A DNA stretch of 64,000 nucleotides from NCBI RefSeq assembly GCF_041260665.1, contig NZ_JBGCCT010000006.1, positions 124,001-188,000 of the forward strand. The letters run 5' to 3'. Positions within the stretch are counted from its first letter, which is position 1; the number at the start of each line of letters is the position of its first letter. This document shows positions 1-9,332 of the stretch, in pieces. Both the position numbers and the translations under genes were made by a program. Under the pieces are notes generated by a model that worked only from the letters and a program-made list of their open reading frames with translations, searched no databases and had not been told where the DNA came from. This stretch comes from Catenulispora sp. GP43 (GTDB lineage: Bacteria > Actinomycetota > Actinomycetes > Streptomycetales > Catenulisporaceae).

Positions 1-22
1 CGAGTTTGGGGATGATCAGCGG

Positions 23-682
23 ATGCCGCGTATAGCCGTCGACGAACGCCGGGAACTGCTCGTCGAGGCGGCGATTCGGGTGATGGTGCGCGACGGCGTG
101 GCCAAGGCCACCACGCGGTCGATCGTCGCCGAGGCCGGCATGGCGCTGGCCGCGTTCCACTACAGCTTCCGCTCCAAGCAGGAACTGCTGGAGAACGTTA
201 TCGAGACCATCACCGCGCACACCCTCGACCTCGCCGTCGAGGTGCTCGGCGGCGACGGAAGCGCCGAGGACAAGGTGCGCTCGGCCCTGGACACGTACTG
301 GCACCACGTGATCGCCAACCCGGGCGAGCACCGCGTCACCTACGAGCTGACGCAGTACGCCCTGCGCCATCCAGGCCTGGCGACCATCGCCAGGCGGCAG
401 TACGAGGCCTACATCGCCGCCGCGTCCACACTGATCGAATCCCTCGGCGTGGCCTGGAAGGCCCCGACCCCGGTGGTCGCGCGCTACCTGATCTCGGTCA
501 TGGACGGTATGACGCTGTTGTGGCTGAACGAGGGCGACGACGCCTCCTGCCGGGCGGCGCTGGACCTAGCCGGCGATCATTTGGTGAGTCTAATCGACGC
601 CGGGGCGCGGAACGGTGCGGCCGGGGCTGGCGCAAAGGAAGCGCAGCCGGAGGGCGACAGGACTCTGCCATCCACTCTTTGA
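23..682 (+). CDS. TetR-family transcriptional regulator
   Basis: A 219-residue one-domain repressor. The N-terminal helix-turn-helix occupies roughly residues 8-55, with the family-typical recognition end 'AFHYSFRSKQELL'. The remaining helical part is the ligand pocket and gives no hint of the ligand. ATG at 23 gives a normal TetR N-terminus, but the frame stays open to the left edge, so an upstream start outside the window cannot be excluded. It ends 14 bases before the preferred start of the isonitrile-synthase homologue on the same strand, so it may control that gene; this is inference from spacing only. Confidence 0.85.
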   Translation: MPRIAVDERRELLVEAAIRVMVRDGVAKATTRSIVAEAGMALAAFHYSFRSKQELLENVIETITAHTLDLAVEVLGGDGSAEDKVRSALDTYWHHVIANPGEHRVTYELTQYALRHPGLATIARRQYEAYIAAASTLIESLGVAWKAPTPVVARYLISVMDGMTLLWLNEGDDASCRAALDLAGDHLVSLIDAGARNGAAGAGAKEAQPEGDRTLPSTL

Positions 683-695
683 TATCGTCGCGCCG

Positions 696-2792
696 GTGGG
701 GTGGACGCTTCGAGACCTGATACTCACCGACCCACTGCTGCGCATGTACTGCGCCGTCCCCGACGGCGGCTCGGTCTGGCCGCCGCACCCCGGCTTCCCG
801 GAGGGCACCCGCGCGCTGCCGATGGACCGCACCGGCCCGCACACGCTGTGGCAGGCGGCGGAGTACGTGATGCGGCCGCTGGCCATCGTGGCGCGCGCCG
901 CGGGGGAGTACGGCGCGGTCGTCGACCTTGACCCGGCCCGCTTCACGATCGAGGTGGACCGCGCCGGGCGGCCGACGGGGCGCGTGGTCGCGGAGCTGCT
1001 GCCCGACGCGGACGGCGACGCCAGCCTGCCGGACTGGCTGCTGGCCCGCTGTGTCGGACGCCTGGCCGACCGGTGCGTCACCGGCGGGCAGGAGGTGCGG
1101 GCCTGGCTGCGCGCGGTCGCCGACCACGAACTGGACGAAACCGTGGAGCGGCCGGAGGCGGGAACGGTGTCGAACACCCGCTCCATCTCCCAGCTCCGGC
1201 TCTCGGAGCTTTCGTCCCGGCCGACGGCGTCCTCGCACGCGGTGTGGCTCACCACGGCACAGACGAAGCGGCTGACCGGACAGCTGGTGCGGGCGGCGGT
1301 CCGGTCGGGGGAGCAGACCGCCGAGCGCGTGACACAGTGGGGCCGGACGCTGCCGGACATCGGCGACGAGGAACGGATCGCGCGGCTCATCCACAGGATC
1401 CTGTCCCGCAAGCAGTTCCGCCGCGGGTCCATGGAGGGCTACCCGGCGGCTCGCGCCATCCAGGACATGCTGCCCGCGATCAAGGCCGGCGAGCCGATCC
1501 ACGCGGTGCTTCCAGCCTTCCCGGTGAAGCAGGCGGACAGCGGCCTCAAGGCGTTCGGGGCGCTGCCGGACTTCGCCGAGTTCGCGTTTCTGGTGCGGCT
1601 GAAGGAGCTGCACGCCGCGGTGTCGCGGATCTACGAGCCCGGCTTGCGGGTCACTCTGGTCTCCGACGCCCAGCACTACCGGGCGCGCCCGGTGGAGCAG
1701 GCGAGGGCTTATGCCGAGAAGATCAGCGAGTACATCAGGTTGGCCGAGGCATCGGACTTCCTCGAACTGCGCGACATCGACGACATGCAGCCCGCGACGG
1801 AGCGCCCCAACCGGTTGGCGGCACATATACGGGCCCTGACGGAGGCTTTCGGCGGGCTCGACATCGCGACGGATCCGGTGGGGACGTTGCGGCGATCGGT
1901 GTTGTTCGACCCCGCTGGGCTCGCCGCCTCCGCCGGCCAAGCTGCTAGCCAAGCTGCTAGCCAAGCCGCTGGACTCGTGGCGCAGGCCGCACGCGCCAAG
2001 TTGGCCGCGCTCGCCGATCTGGCCGCGGCCACCGGCTCCGACACGCTGGTCGTCCTGGCTGACCTGGCCGCGTTCGCCGGCTCCGCGATCCTTGCGAGTT
2101 CCACCGCTTCGGCTGGCGCTGCTGGTTCGGGCGCTGCCGCTTCGGCTGATGCTGCTGGATTGGCCGCTGGCCCATCGGCTGGTGCTGCTGGTTCGGGCCG
2201 CGCTGCTGGATCGGCCGGCCCCACCGCACTCGCCGGTCTTGCAGCGTCCGGCTCGGGCGTCGCAGCCCTCTTCAGTTCCCTGATCCACTCCGTCCCCGTC
2301 CCACTCCCCGACGGCGCCGACCGCAGCGACTGGTCTGCCCGCGTCTACGCCGATGTGTACCGCACCGGCGACTCGGTGCCCCCGACCCTGGCCGCCGCCC
2401 GCAGCGCGGTCCTGCGTGCCGCGTGGGAGGCCGCGATCCGGTATGTCGCGGTGTTGCGTACCGACCAGGAGTTGGGCCACGACCAACTGCCCGGCGCCCA
2501 CCTCCACCTCACCGCCGCCACTCCCGGCCCCGGCCAGTGCGGCTTCGCGGGTCTTGGCGGCTCCGCGCTCCTGCCGTGGCACGGCACCGCCGCCGTCGAC
2601 CGGTACGGCGTGGTCTCCACCGACTTCGCCATCAGCCTGCTGGACCGTGCTTTCGTGCCGGTCTACGCGGACGCGCTCGGCGACAGTCAGCCATGGTTCA
2701 TGGCGCCGATCTGCGCGACCGACGTGGCGAACACCGGGCCGGCGCGGCTGTCCGACGCGTTCCTCGACGGGGTGCGGCTACGGCGCCACTAG
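696..2792 (+). CDS. Isonitrile synthase homologue (PvcA/Dit1 family) with Ala-rich insert
   Basis: Around residues 270-330 the protein carries the block diagnostic of the pyoverdine/dityrosine family: 'LPAFPVKQADSG', then 'GALPDFAEF', then 'YEPGLRVTLVSDAQHY'. A later 'LLPWHG' block (about residue 625) matches the family's C-terminal part. Family members (PvcA, IsnA, Dit1) convert an amino-acid amine to an isonitrile using ribulose-5-phosphate, or make dityrosine precursors; the substrate here is unknown. At about 700 residues it is roughly twice the usual length: an N-terminal region of about 260 residues has no family I recognise, and residues about 405-530 are Ala/Ser/Gly low complexity splitting the domain. 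Start is uncertain: GTG 696 avoids overlapping the TetR gene, GTG 615 would overlap it by 68 bases, and ATG 744 is also possible. The usual 'FPCKS' reads 'FPVKQ', so function is not certain. Confidence 0.75.
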   Translation: MGWTLRDLILTDPLLRMYCAVPDGGSVWPPHPGFPEGTRALPMDRTGPHTLWQAAEYVMRPLAIVARAAGEYGAVVDLDPARFTIEVDRAGRPTGRVVAELLPDADGDASLPDWLLARCVGRLADRCVTGGQEVRAWLRAVADHELDETVERPEAGTVSNTRSISQLRLSELSSRPTASSHAVWLTTAQTKRLTGQLVRAAVRSGEQTAERVTQWGRTLPDIGDEERIARLIHRILSRKQFRRGSMEGYPAARAIQDMLPAIKAGEPIHAVLPAFPVKQADSGLKAFGALPDFAEFAFLVRLKELHAAVSRIYEPGLRVTLVSDAQHYRARPVEQARAYAEKISEYIRLAEASDFLELRDIDDMQPATERPNRLAAHIRALTEAFGGLDIATDPVGTLRRSVLFDPAGLAASAGQAASQAASQAAGLVAQAARAKLAALADLAAATGSDTLVVLADLAAFAGSAILASSTASAGAAGSGAAASADAAGLAAGPSAGAAGSGRAAGSAGPTALAGLAASGSGVAALFSSLIHSVPVPLPDGADRSDWSARVYADVYRTGDSVPPTLAAARSAVLRAAWEAAIRYVAVLRTDQELGHDQLPGAHLHLTAATPGPGQCGFAGLGGSALLPWHGTAAVDRYGVVSTDFAISLLDRAFVPVYADALGDSQPWFMAPICATDVANTGPARLSDAFLDGVRLRRH

Positions 2793-2835
2793 ATGCGCGT
2801 CACGCTGTCACAGGGCTCATATAGCGTCCTGCGCC

Positions 2836-3618
2836 ATGACACACGATGCATCAGCGTGGCGGCAGGTGCTCACCGAGGGCTTCAGCGCGTTTCTGGACCG
2901 TCCGCTGAGCGAATACGACCCGGACGCCTCCTACGGCGCGTACTACTGGGCCGGTAATTTCCTCACCGAGATCGGCTTCGCCGGCGATGCCAGGTGGGTG
3001 GATCCCGAGGCGCTGGCCGGGCGACTCCTCATCGAGGACGAGAACATCGTTATGTACGACGTCGGCGAAGTTCCGCCGCGCTTCGACGCCGGCGCGTCGG
3101 TTTTCGTGTTCGAGGACGAGTCGGCGCTGCCGGCCGAGTTCGCCACCGAGCTGAGCACCGCAGCCTTCCCCTCCAGCAAGCCGGGGGAGCGGCTGGTGCT
3201 GGGCCGAGAGCTCGGCACGTTGCTGGCCCGGCATTCGGTGGACCTGGCCGACGAGGCCTTTGCGGGAGCCTGGTCCGTGCTCTACCCGCGCATCGCCTCG
3301 GACGGCACGCTGGTCGACGCCCTGCGTGTGGCCGCCGCCGTCGGTGTCGATGATGGTCCCGACAGCCTCATCGACTTCGACGGCGAGCCCGACGAGCACT
3401 GGGAGGCGAGCCTCTCCGGCGTCGCGCACCCGGGGCTGCGTGCCCACCTGAGTTTCGGCTGCCAGGACGCCGGCGAGGCATCGTTGCGTCGCGTCGCAGA
3501 CGACGAACTCAGCTTCTGGGGTCTGGCCGGCGAGGGCTGTTCGATGGTCGTCGCCTGGGACGAGACCGAGAACCAGGTCGAGGTGGCCGTGTTCCGACTG
3601 GCCGGCGCGCTCGGCTGA
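2836..3618 (+). CDS. Hypothetical protein
   Basis: A 260-residue acidic soluble protein with no signal peptide or membrane segment and no motif I recognise. It has a short Trp/Tyr-rich start ('YGAYYWAGNFL') and a strand-rich C-terminal half. The ATG at 2836 follows 43 bases after the isonitrile-synthase homologue on the same strand, so the two could be co-transcribed, but I see no strong ribosome-binding site. Its 3' flank holds short GC-rich repeats that run into the repeat array at the end of the convergent NAD kinase gene. Confidence 0.7.
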   Translation: MTHDASAWRQVLTEGFSAFLDRPLSEYDPDASYGAYYWAGNFLTEIGFAGDARWVDPEALAGRLLIEDENIVMYDVGEVPPRFDAGASVFVFEDESALPAEFATELSTAAFPSSKPGERLVLGRELGTLLARHSVDLADEAFAGAWSVLYPRIASDGTLVDALRVAAAVGVDDGPDSLIDFDGEPDEHWEASLSGVAHPGLRAHLSFGCQDAGEASLRRVADDELSFWGLAGEGCSMVVAWDETENQVEVAVFRLAGALG

Positions 3619-3655
3619 GTCCGGCCGAGCGCGGCCGAGCGCGACCGACCGCGCC

Positions 3656-3705
3656 GCCGCCAGCTGCATTCAGTCGCCTCCAGCTGCCTTCAGCCGCCTT
3701 CAGTC
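3656..3705 (-). repeat. Five degenerate 10-bp units copying the stop region of NAD kinase
   Basis: Read on the minus strand, the end of the NAD kinase gene is followed by GACTGAAGGC, GGCTGAAGGC, AGCTGGAGGC, GACTGAATGC and AGCTGGCGGC. The true stop lies in the first unit, and two further units contain TGA. See the stop-echo finding. Confidence 0.8.
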
Positions 3706-4764
3706 GACGTCCGCAGGGCCGATCTCCAGCGAAAGATGCGCGAGATCGTCCGGCGGCGTGGTCGTGAACGACCAGACCGGACCCGCGATCCCGTCGGCCA
3801 CGGCGGCCGGGGCGTCGGTGAGGTTCATGCGTTCCCGCAGGCGGCCGTAGAAGTTAGTGGGTCCCAGACGTACCGCTCTGAGCCGACGCTGCGCCGCGTA
3901 GACCCCGATCCAGTCGTTCGGCTCGAGCAGCCCGCGCAACTGGCCGTCGATGCTCACCGCGGCGCTGCCGGAACGCTCCAGCAGCCGCAGGCCGATCGGC
4001 TCGTCGGGAGCGACGACCACCGACCGGTCGAACGCCATGTGCGGCGCGACGGGCGTGAACACGATCGCCTCGGCCCGCGGAGAGACGATCGGACCGCCGG
4101 CGGCGAAGCTGTACGCGGTCGATCCGGTCGGCGTGGCCACCACCAGCGCGTCGGAGGAGTACGAGGCGAGCAGGTGGCCCGCGACGTAGACGCCGACCGA
4201 GATCTGGTGATCGCGGGACAGCTTCTCCAGCACGATGTCGTTGACCCCGGTGACGTTGAGCGGGATGCCCCACTCGTCGCAGGCGATTCCGTCGGTGCGG
4301 ACCTTCGGTACCGGCAGCAGCTGGCCCCGGCCGTAGACGGACGCCCAGTGCTCCAGGTCCTCCGGCAGCTCCAGCTGCCGTGAGACCCGCAGGGTCAGCA
4401 GCATGCGGCTGTCGATGGTGATCTGCCGGGTCCACACGGCGTCGAGGGCCGAGGTGATCTCGGCGATCGGCACCTCCGTCAGGAAGCCCACGCGTCCCAG
4501 ATCGATGCCCAGGAGCAGGGCGTCGTTCGCCGCGGCCAGCCGCGCCCCGCGCAGGAACGTGCCGTCCCCGCCCAGCGTCACGATCAGGTCGGGGTTGCCC
4601 GCGGCCTCGACCTCCTCGCGCGCGTTGCGCCGCGGGCCGTGCCAGACATCGATATCGGTGCAGGCGACACCGTGCGCGGCACACCACTCGCGCACACGTT
4701 CGGACGCGGCCGCCGCCTCCGCCCGTCCGCCGTGCACGACGAGGCCGACTCGTTCCACCGTCAT
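3700..4764 (-). CDS. nadK: NAD(+) kinase
   Basis: ATP/polyphosphate-dependent kinase that phosphorylates NAD to NADP in the cytoplasm. The 354-residue protein has the nucleotide-binding signature 'LGGDGTFLRGARLAA' near residue 65, then 'GIDLGRVGFLTE', and the second family block 'VVATPTGSTAYSFAAGG', all in the expected order. ATG 4764 (protein begins MTVERVGL) fits the normal family N-terminus; the frame extends upstream but that part is unlike the family. It is slightly longer than typical bacterial enzymes because of about 50 extra C-terminal residues. In many actinomycetes it sits with recN and a TlyA-like methyltransferase; neither is present here, so this may be an additional or relocated copy. 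Confidence 0.93.
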   Translation of the reverse strand: MTVERVGLVVHGGRAEAAAASERVREWCAAHGVACTDIDVWHGPRRNAREEVEAAGNPDLIVTLGGDGTFLRGARLAAANDALLLGIDLGRVGFLTEVPIAEITSALDAVWTRQITIDSRMLLTLRVSRQLELPEDLEHWASVYGRGQLLPVPKVRTDGIACDEWGIPLNVTGVNDIVLEKLSRDHQISVGVYVAGHLLASYSSDALVVATPTGSTAYSFAAGGPIVSPRAEAIVFTPVAPHMAFDRSVVVAPDEPIGLRLLERSGSAAVSIDGQLRGLLEPNDWIGVYAAQRRLRAVRLGPTNFYGRLRERMNLTDAPAAVADGIAGPVWSFTTTPPDDLAHLSLEIGPADVD

Positions 4765-4981
4765 CCCAGACTCCCAGCTGCTTGTCACTGTCGCACTGTT
4801 TGTCTCTGTGCAGGCCGAGTGTGCCAGAGCCGGCTCGCTGTAGCGCTGCGGCGCCACGAGACGGCGACATTCGACGATGGCCCCCGCCACGCCGCGCCGT
4901 AGCCGCTGACATACATGTGTTCGATGTCGCACCTACACCGGCGGGAACTCCGGCGGCCAGACCGACACGGTCGGGGTGAAC

Positions 4982-6328
4982 CTACCCACGCTCACCCAAC
5001 GCCTGCCGGGCGACCAGCGAAGCATGCAGCTCCCCCAAGTCCTCGGTGCGGTGCGCCGACAGCCCTGTCAGCTCACTGATACGCCGCAGCCGGTAGTCGA
5101 CAGTGTTGGGATGGACGTGCAGCGCGTGCGCCGCCGCCCGGCGGTCCCGGTCCACGCGCAGGTACGTGTGCAGCGTGCTCAGCAGCTCCGGCTTCCCCGC
5201 CAGCGGCTCCAGCCGGGCGGCCAGCGCCGGCAGGGCCGGTGAGGGGCGGCTGAGCTGGTAGTCGAGCAGGACGTCCGCCAGGCGGTACAGGCCCGGTGGG
5301 CGGCCGGTGGCGCGCGCCAGGTCGACGATCTCCGCGGTGTGCGTGACCGCCGCGGGGATCTCGGCGGCGTCGGCGATGGCGACCGCCGCCGTCACCGGGG
5401 TTCCGGCCCCCTCGGCGGCGTTCGCTATCAGGGTTCGTAGTGCGGTGTGGTCCGGGGCGGGGTCGTCCTCGTCGAGGGGCATCAGGACCGTGCCGCGGTC
5501 GGAGCGGAACGCGGTCAGGCACGGCTGGGAGGCGAACGCGTCCAGGGCCTCGCGTACCCTACGGATCTTCCTTCGTGCCGCGACTCCCGGGGCGGCGGCG
5601 TCCTCGTCGGGGTGGCGTTCGAGGTGCAGGGTCAGTACCGCGTAACGCGGCGCCGCGCGTACCGTTCCGTCCGGCTCCGTGCCGGACAGTAACGCCGCCA
5701 TCAACGCGTGCCGGCCGCCGTGTTCCTCGCTGTCGATGGTTCGGCGCGTGGCCAGATAGCTCTCCGTGACTGAGCACAGGATGCGGCGCTGGACCTCCAG
5801 CAGTATGTCGAGGACCGCACGCAGGTCGGCGTGGTCGGCGCCGGTGGCTCCGGCGGACACCTGGGACCACACCATCGAGATGCCGAGCTGGTAGGCCGCG
5901 AGGATCGCGTCCAGCGGCACGCCTTCCTCGGCCCGGCGTTGCGCGGAGCGCCTTTGGGCGGCCAGTTCAGTGTCGTCCGGGGCCCGGCGCGCCTCGATGG
6001 CGTCGGCGAACATGCGCACCGAGTGCTGCACGATCTCGGCGATGTCGCCCGCGACCTCCTCGCCGGGCAGGCGCGCGTAGACCGGCAACTCGTCGAGCAG
6101 GCGGGCCAGGACGCGGCGGGACAGGTCCGGGGCCAGGGCCCGCAGGCCCGCGGCGACCGGGCGGCCGGCGATCCGCAGTGGTTCGGGCGGCGGCACACCT
6201 GTCGGCGGGCGTTCATCCGGAGCGCCTTGACGCCCGCCGGGATCCTCAACGCCGTTGTGACGCGTCACAGAATCCACCGCCGAAGTCTGGGTTACCGTCC
6301 AGTTAATCAGTGCCCGAAGAGTCTGCAT
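4982..6328 (-). CDS. PucR/CdaR-type transcriptional regulator
   Basis: A 448-residue regulator with the family arrangement: an N-terminal helical sensing region (a RsbRD-like block, about residues 50-190), a middle GGDEF-like degenerate region, and a C-terminal PucR helix-turn-helix with 'LHVHPNTVDYRLRRISELTG', which is diagnostic. It is divergent from the secreted lipase gene, with only 48 bases between starts, so the two probably share a control region; the ligand is unknown. ATG 6328 is the only ATG near the 5' end, but the first about 50 residues look unstructured and an internal GTG start is possible. Confidence 0.88.
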   Translation of the reverse strand: MQTLRALINWTVTQTSAVDSVTRHNGVEDPGGRQGAPDERPPTGVPPPEPLRIAGRPVAAGLRALAPDLSRRVLARLLDELPVYARLPGEEVAGDIAEIVQHSVRMFADAIEARRAPDDTELAAQRRSAQRRAEEGVPLDAILAAYQLGISMVWSQVSAGATGADHADLRAVLDILLEVQRRILCSVTESYLATRRTIDSEEHGGRHALMAALLSGTEPDGTVRAAPRYAVLTLHLERHPDEDAAAPGVAARRKIRRVREALDAFASQPCLTAFRSDRGTVLMPLDEDDPAPDHTALRTLIANAAEGAGTPVTAAVAIADAAEIPAAVTHTAEIVDLARATGRPPGLYRLADVLLDYQLSRPSPALPALAARLEPLAGKPELLSTLHTYLRVDRDRRAAAHALHVHPNTVDYRLRRISELTGLSAHRTEDLGELHASLVARQALGERG

Positions 6329-6376
6329 GATGACAGGCGACAGCGTCCATCCGCCTAGCGTGCGAGGAGCCCCACC

Positions 6377-7264
6377 GTGAAAGCGTCACGCACCGTCAAG
6401 GCCGCCGCGGGGCTGTGCGCCCTGCTCGGCGCCGCCTCCCTCACCCTGGCGACGTCGGCGACCGCCCGGGCCGCCGCGACCCCGCAGGTCTACGTCGCCC
6501 TCGGCGACTCGATGGCTTCCGGACCGCTGATCCCGGACCCGACCGGGGAGCTGGCGTGCGCCCGGTCCACCCACAACTACGCCCACGACATGGCCGCCGC
6601 GCTCGGCATCCCGGTGCTGCGCGACGTCACCTGCAGCGGCGCCAGCACCTTCCACATGACCAACCCGCAGCCGCTGTCGATCGCCGGGGTGTCCGCCGGC
6701 ACCGCGCCGCCGCAGTTCGACGCCCTCACCCCCGACACCACACTGGTCACGCTCACCATCGGCGGCAACGACGTCGGGCTGGTCGGGGTCGCCCAGGCCT
6801 GCGAGCAGCTGAACCCCTTCGCCGCGCCGTGCAAGGGCAAGTACGTGGTCGACGGCGTCGACTCGGTGGCCGCCCGCAGCGACGCCTTCGGGCCGAAGCT
6901 GGCCGCCGTCCTGGCCGGGATCCACCAGCGCTCGCCGCAGGCCCGGGTCCTGGTGACCGGATACGGGCTCTACATCAAGGCCGGCGGCTGCTGGCCGACC
7001 GAGCCCCTCCTGGGCTCGGACGCCACCTGGCTGCAGAGCGAGGTCGACTACCTGAACGGCGTCATCGCCGGCACGGCGGCGGCCAACGGCGCGACGTACG
7101 TCGACGTGCGCACCCCCAGCGCCGGCCACGACTCCTGCCAGGGCGAGAGCTCACGCTGGGTCGAGGGCTACGTCCCGCTGTCCCTGGCCGCGCCGCTGCA
7201 CCCGAACGAGGCCGGCGAGGCGGCGTACGCGCGGATCGTCGGCGCCGTGGTCGCGAACGGCTGA
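6377..7264 (+). CDS. Secreted SGNH/GDSL esterase-lipase
   Basis: An exported ester hydrolase of 295 residues. A classical signal peptide (basic start, hydrophobic core, 'ATARAA' cleavage region near residue 33) precedes the SGNH fold: the catalytic Ser block 'ALGDSMASG' near residue 47, 'TIGGNDVGL' (oxyanion Asn), and 'HPNEAGEAAY' with the catalytic His near the C-terminus. It resembles the Streptomyces secreted lipase/phospholipase group, including conserved Cys pairs. It ends 8 bases before the next secreted hydrolase gene, implying an operon of exported enzymes. Confidence 0.92.
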   Translation: MKASRTVKAAAGLCALLGAASLTLATSATARAAATPQVYVALGDSMASGPLIPDPTGELACARSTHNYAHDMAAALGIPVLRDVTCSGASTFHMTNPQPLSIAGVSAGTAPPQFDALTPDTTLVTLTIGGNDVGLVGVAQACEQLNPFAAPCKGKYVVDGVDSVAARSDAFGPKLAAVLAGIHQRSPQARVLVTGYGLYIKAGGCWPTEPLLGSDATWLQSEVDYLNGVIAGTAAANGATYVDVRTPSAGHDSCQGESSRWVEGYVPLSLAAPLHPNEAGEAAYARIVGAVVANG

Positions 7265-7272
7265 GACCGGCC

Positions 7273-9288
7273 ATGCGTGTGCGTTCCCTGATGAGGTCGG
7301 CGGCGGGCCGGGTGTCCGCCGTCGGCCTCGCGGTCGTGCTGGCCGCCGGGCTCACTTCGCCGGCCCAGGCGGACAATTCCGCGCCGTCGCCCGCGCACAC
7401 CGGCTGCGACCCCATCGCCGGAACCGCGTGCCTGCTCCCGTTCCCCGACGACTGGTACACCCGTCCTGACCGGACGACGCCTACCGGCCGCCGCGTGCAC
7501 TTCTCGGCCGCCGATCTGCCGGCCAGCAGCCTCGCCGGCGCCACCGACCCGACCGCCTGGAACCGCCTGGACGGCTTCTCCCCGGGCTCGGCGCTGCTGC
7601 TGACGGTTCCCGGTCTGGACCCGGCCGCCAGCGGCCTGGCCCCGGTCACCGACATCGGCCGCTCGCTCGCCCCCGACGCCCCGATCGTCATCGTCGACGA
7701 GACCACCGGCGCCCGCTGGCCCTACTGGGCCGAACTCGACGCCAACGACCCGTGGCACCGCACGCTGCTCGTCCACCCGGCTCGCGACTTCCTCGACGGC
7801 CACCGCTACGCGGTCGCCATCAGAGGCCTGCGAACCACCTCCGGCGCCGCGATCCCGGCCCCGGCGCCGTTCGCCCGGATCCTCGACCACCGCCTGCCGC
7901 GCCGCGATCCATTGTGGGAGCGCCAGCAAGAACTCAAGCCGGTCTTCCGGACACTCGCCCGCAGCGGCGTCCGCACCTCAGGGCTTTACCTCGCCTGGGA
8001 CTTCACCGTCGCCAGCACCGCGAGCCTGACCGGCGACCTCACCTCGATCCGGGACGACGCCTTCGCCAAGCTCGGAACGGCCGCGCCGACCTACACCGTC
8101 ACCTCCGTGACCGACCCGACCCCGGCTCAGGACCCGGATATAGCCCGCGTCGTCGAGGGCACGATCGAAGTCCCCAGCTACCTGTCCCAGCCCGGCGGCC
8201 CCACCGGTTCGGTCTTCAACCGTGGCCCGCACGGCCGACCGTCCCAACTCCCCGGCAACCTCCAGACCGCCGATTTCCGCTGCGAGATACCACGGTCGGC
8301 GTGGTCGAAGCCGTCCCAAGCGGCGCTCTACGGCCATGGCCTGCTGGGCAGCCGGGACGAGGTCGGCGCGGCCAATGTGCGGGCGATGGCCGGCGAGCAC
8401 GACTTCACCTTCTGCGCCACCGACTGGATCGGGATGGCCGCAGGGGATCAGAACACTGTCGTGTCCGCGTTGGAAAACCTGAGCGCGTTCCCCGAAGTCA
8501 CCGAGCGCACCCAGCAAGGCGTCCTGAACGCCTTGTTCCTCGGCCGCGATCTCGTCGACCCGGCCGGCTTCGCCGCGTCCCCGGCCTTCCGGACCGCCGA
8601 CGGCCGTCCGCTGCTCGACCCGCGTGCCGGCGTCGTCTACGACGGCAACAGCCAGGGCGGCATCCTCGGCGGCGTGCTGGTCGCGGTCTCGCCGGACGTG
8701 AAGCGCGGGGTCCTGGGCGTGACCGCGATGGACTACAGCATCCTGCTGAACCGGTCCGTCGACTTCGCCGCCCTGCAGCCCGCCCTCGACGCGGGCTACC
8801 CGGACAAACTCCAGCAGCAAGTGGTGTTCCAGCTGATGCAGATGCTGTGGGACCACGCCGAGACCGACGGCTACGCCGAGCACCTCACCGACGGCCACCA
8901 GGTCCTGATGGATGTCGCGTTCGGCGACCACCAGGTGGCGAATGTCGCCGCCGACGTCGAGGCCCGCACCATCGGCGCGCGGCTGCACGTCCCCGCGCTG
9001 GCCGCCGGCCGCTCGCCGGACACCGTCCCGTACTGGGGCATCGCGCCGCTGCCCGGCCCCGGCCACACCTATGCCTACCGCGGCTCGGCGATGGTGGTCT
9101 GGGACAGCGGCACGCCCCCGGCGCCGCTGACGAACACCGCCCCGGCCGGCCCGCGGTACGGCCACGATCCGCACGAGGATCCCCGGAACTCGCCGGCGGT
9201 ACGGCTTCAGAAAGCCGTGTTCCTCACCACCGGTGTGGTCATCGACGTCTGCGGCGGTGCGCCGTGCACCGAGCCGCCGGCGTCGTGA
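7273..9288 (+). CDS. Large secreted alpha/beta-hydrolase-like protein
   Basis: A 671-residue exported protein with a signal peptide (residues 1-35, ending 'SPAQA'). An alpha/beta-hydrolase nucleophile-elbow-like motif 'YDGNSQGGILGG' lies near residue 458, preceded by 'ALYGHGLLGSRDEVG', which could form the oxyanion side. Cys residues at both ends ('GCDPIAGTACLLPF' and 'VCGGAPC') suggest disulphides. The substrate cannot be named; esterase or peptidase are both possible. ATG 7273 follows the lipase stop closely. The nucleophile assignment is by pattern only. Confidence 0.8.
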   Translation: MRVRSLMRSAAGRVSAVGLAVVLAAGLTSPAQADNSAPSPAHTGCDPIAGTACLLPFPDDWYTRPDRTTPTGRRVHFSAADLPASSLAGATDPTAWNRLDGFSPGSALLLTVPGLDPAASGLAPVTDIGRSLAPDAPIVIVDETTGARWPYWAELDANDPWHRTLLVHPARDFLDGHRYAVAIRGLRTTSGAAIPAPAPFARILDHRLPRRDPLWERQQELKPVFRTLARSGVRTSGLYLAWDFTVASTASLTGDLTSIRDDAFAKLGTAAPTYTVTSVTDPTPAQDPDIARVVEGTIEVPSYLSQPGGPTGSVFNRGPHGRPSQLPGNLQTADFRCEIPRSAWSKPSQAALYGHGLLGSRDEVGAANVRAMAGEHDFTFCATDWIGMAAGDQNTVVSALENLSAFPEVTERTQQGVLNALFLGRDLVDPAGFAASPAFRTADGRPLLDPRAGVVYDGNSQGGILGGVLVAVSPDVKRGVLGVTAMDYSILLNRSVDFAALQPALDAGYPDKLQQQVVFQLMQMLWDHAETDGYAEHLTDGHQVLMDVAFGDHQVANVAADVEARTIGARLHVPALAAGRSPDTVPYWGIAPLPGPGHTYAYRGSAMVVWDSGTPPAPLTNTAPAGPRYGHDPHEDPRNSPAVRLQKAVFLTTGVVIDVCGGAPCTEPPAS

Positions 9289-9332
9289 CAGCCAGCACCT
9301 CTCGCAGTCCCCTGAGAAAGGACGCCCCTGTC

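Noticed and set aside
498-2582. Long minus-strand frame over the isonitrile-synthase homologue
   Set aside because: Repetitive Arg/Gly/Gln translation with no motif; the plus strand carries a recognisable family signature.
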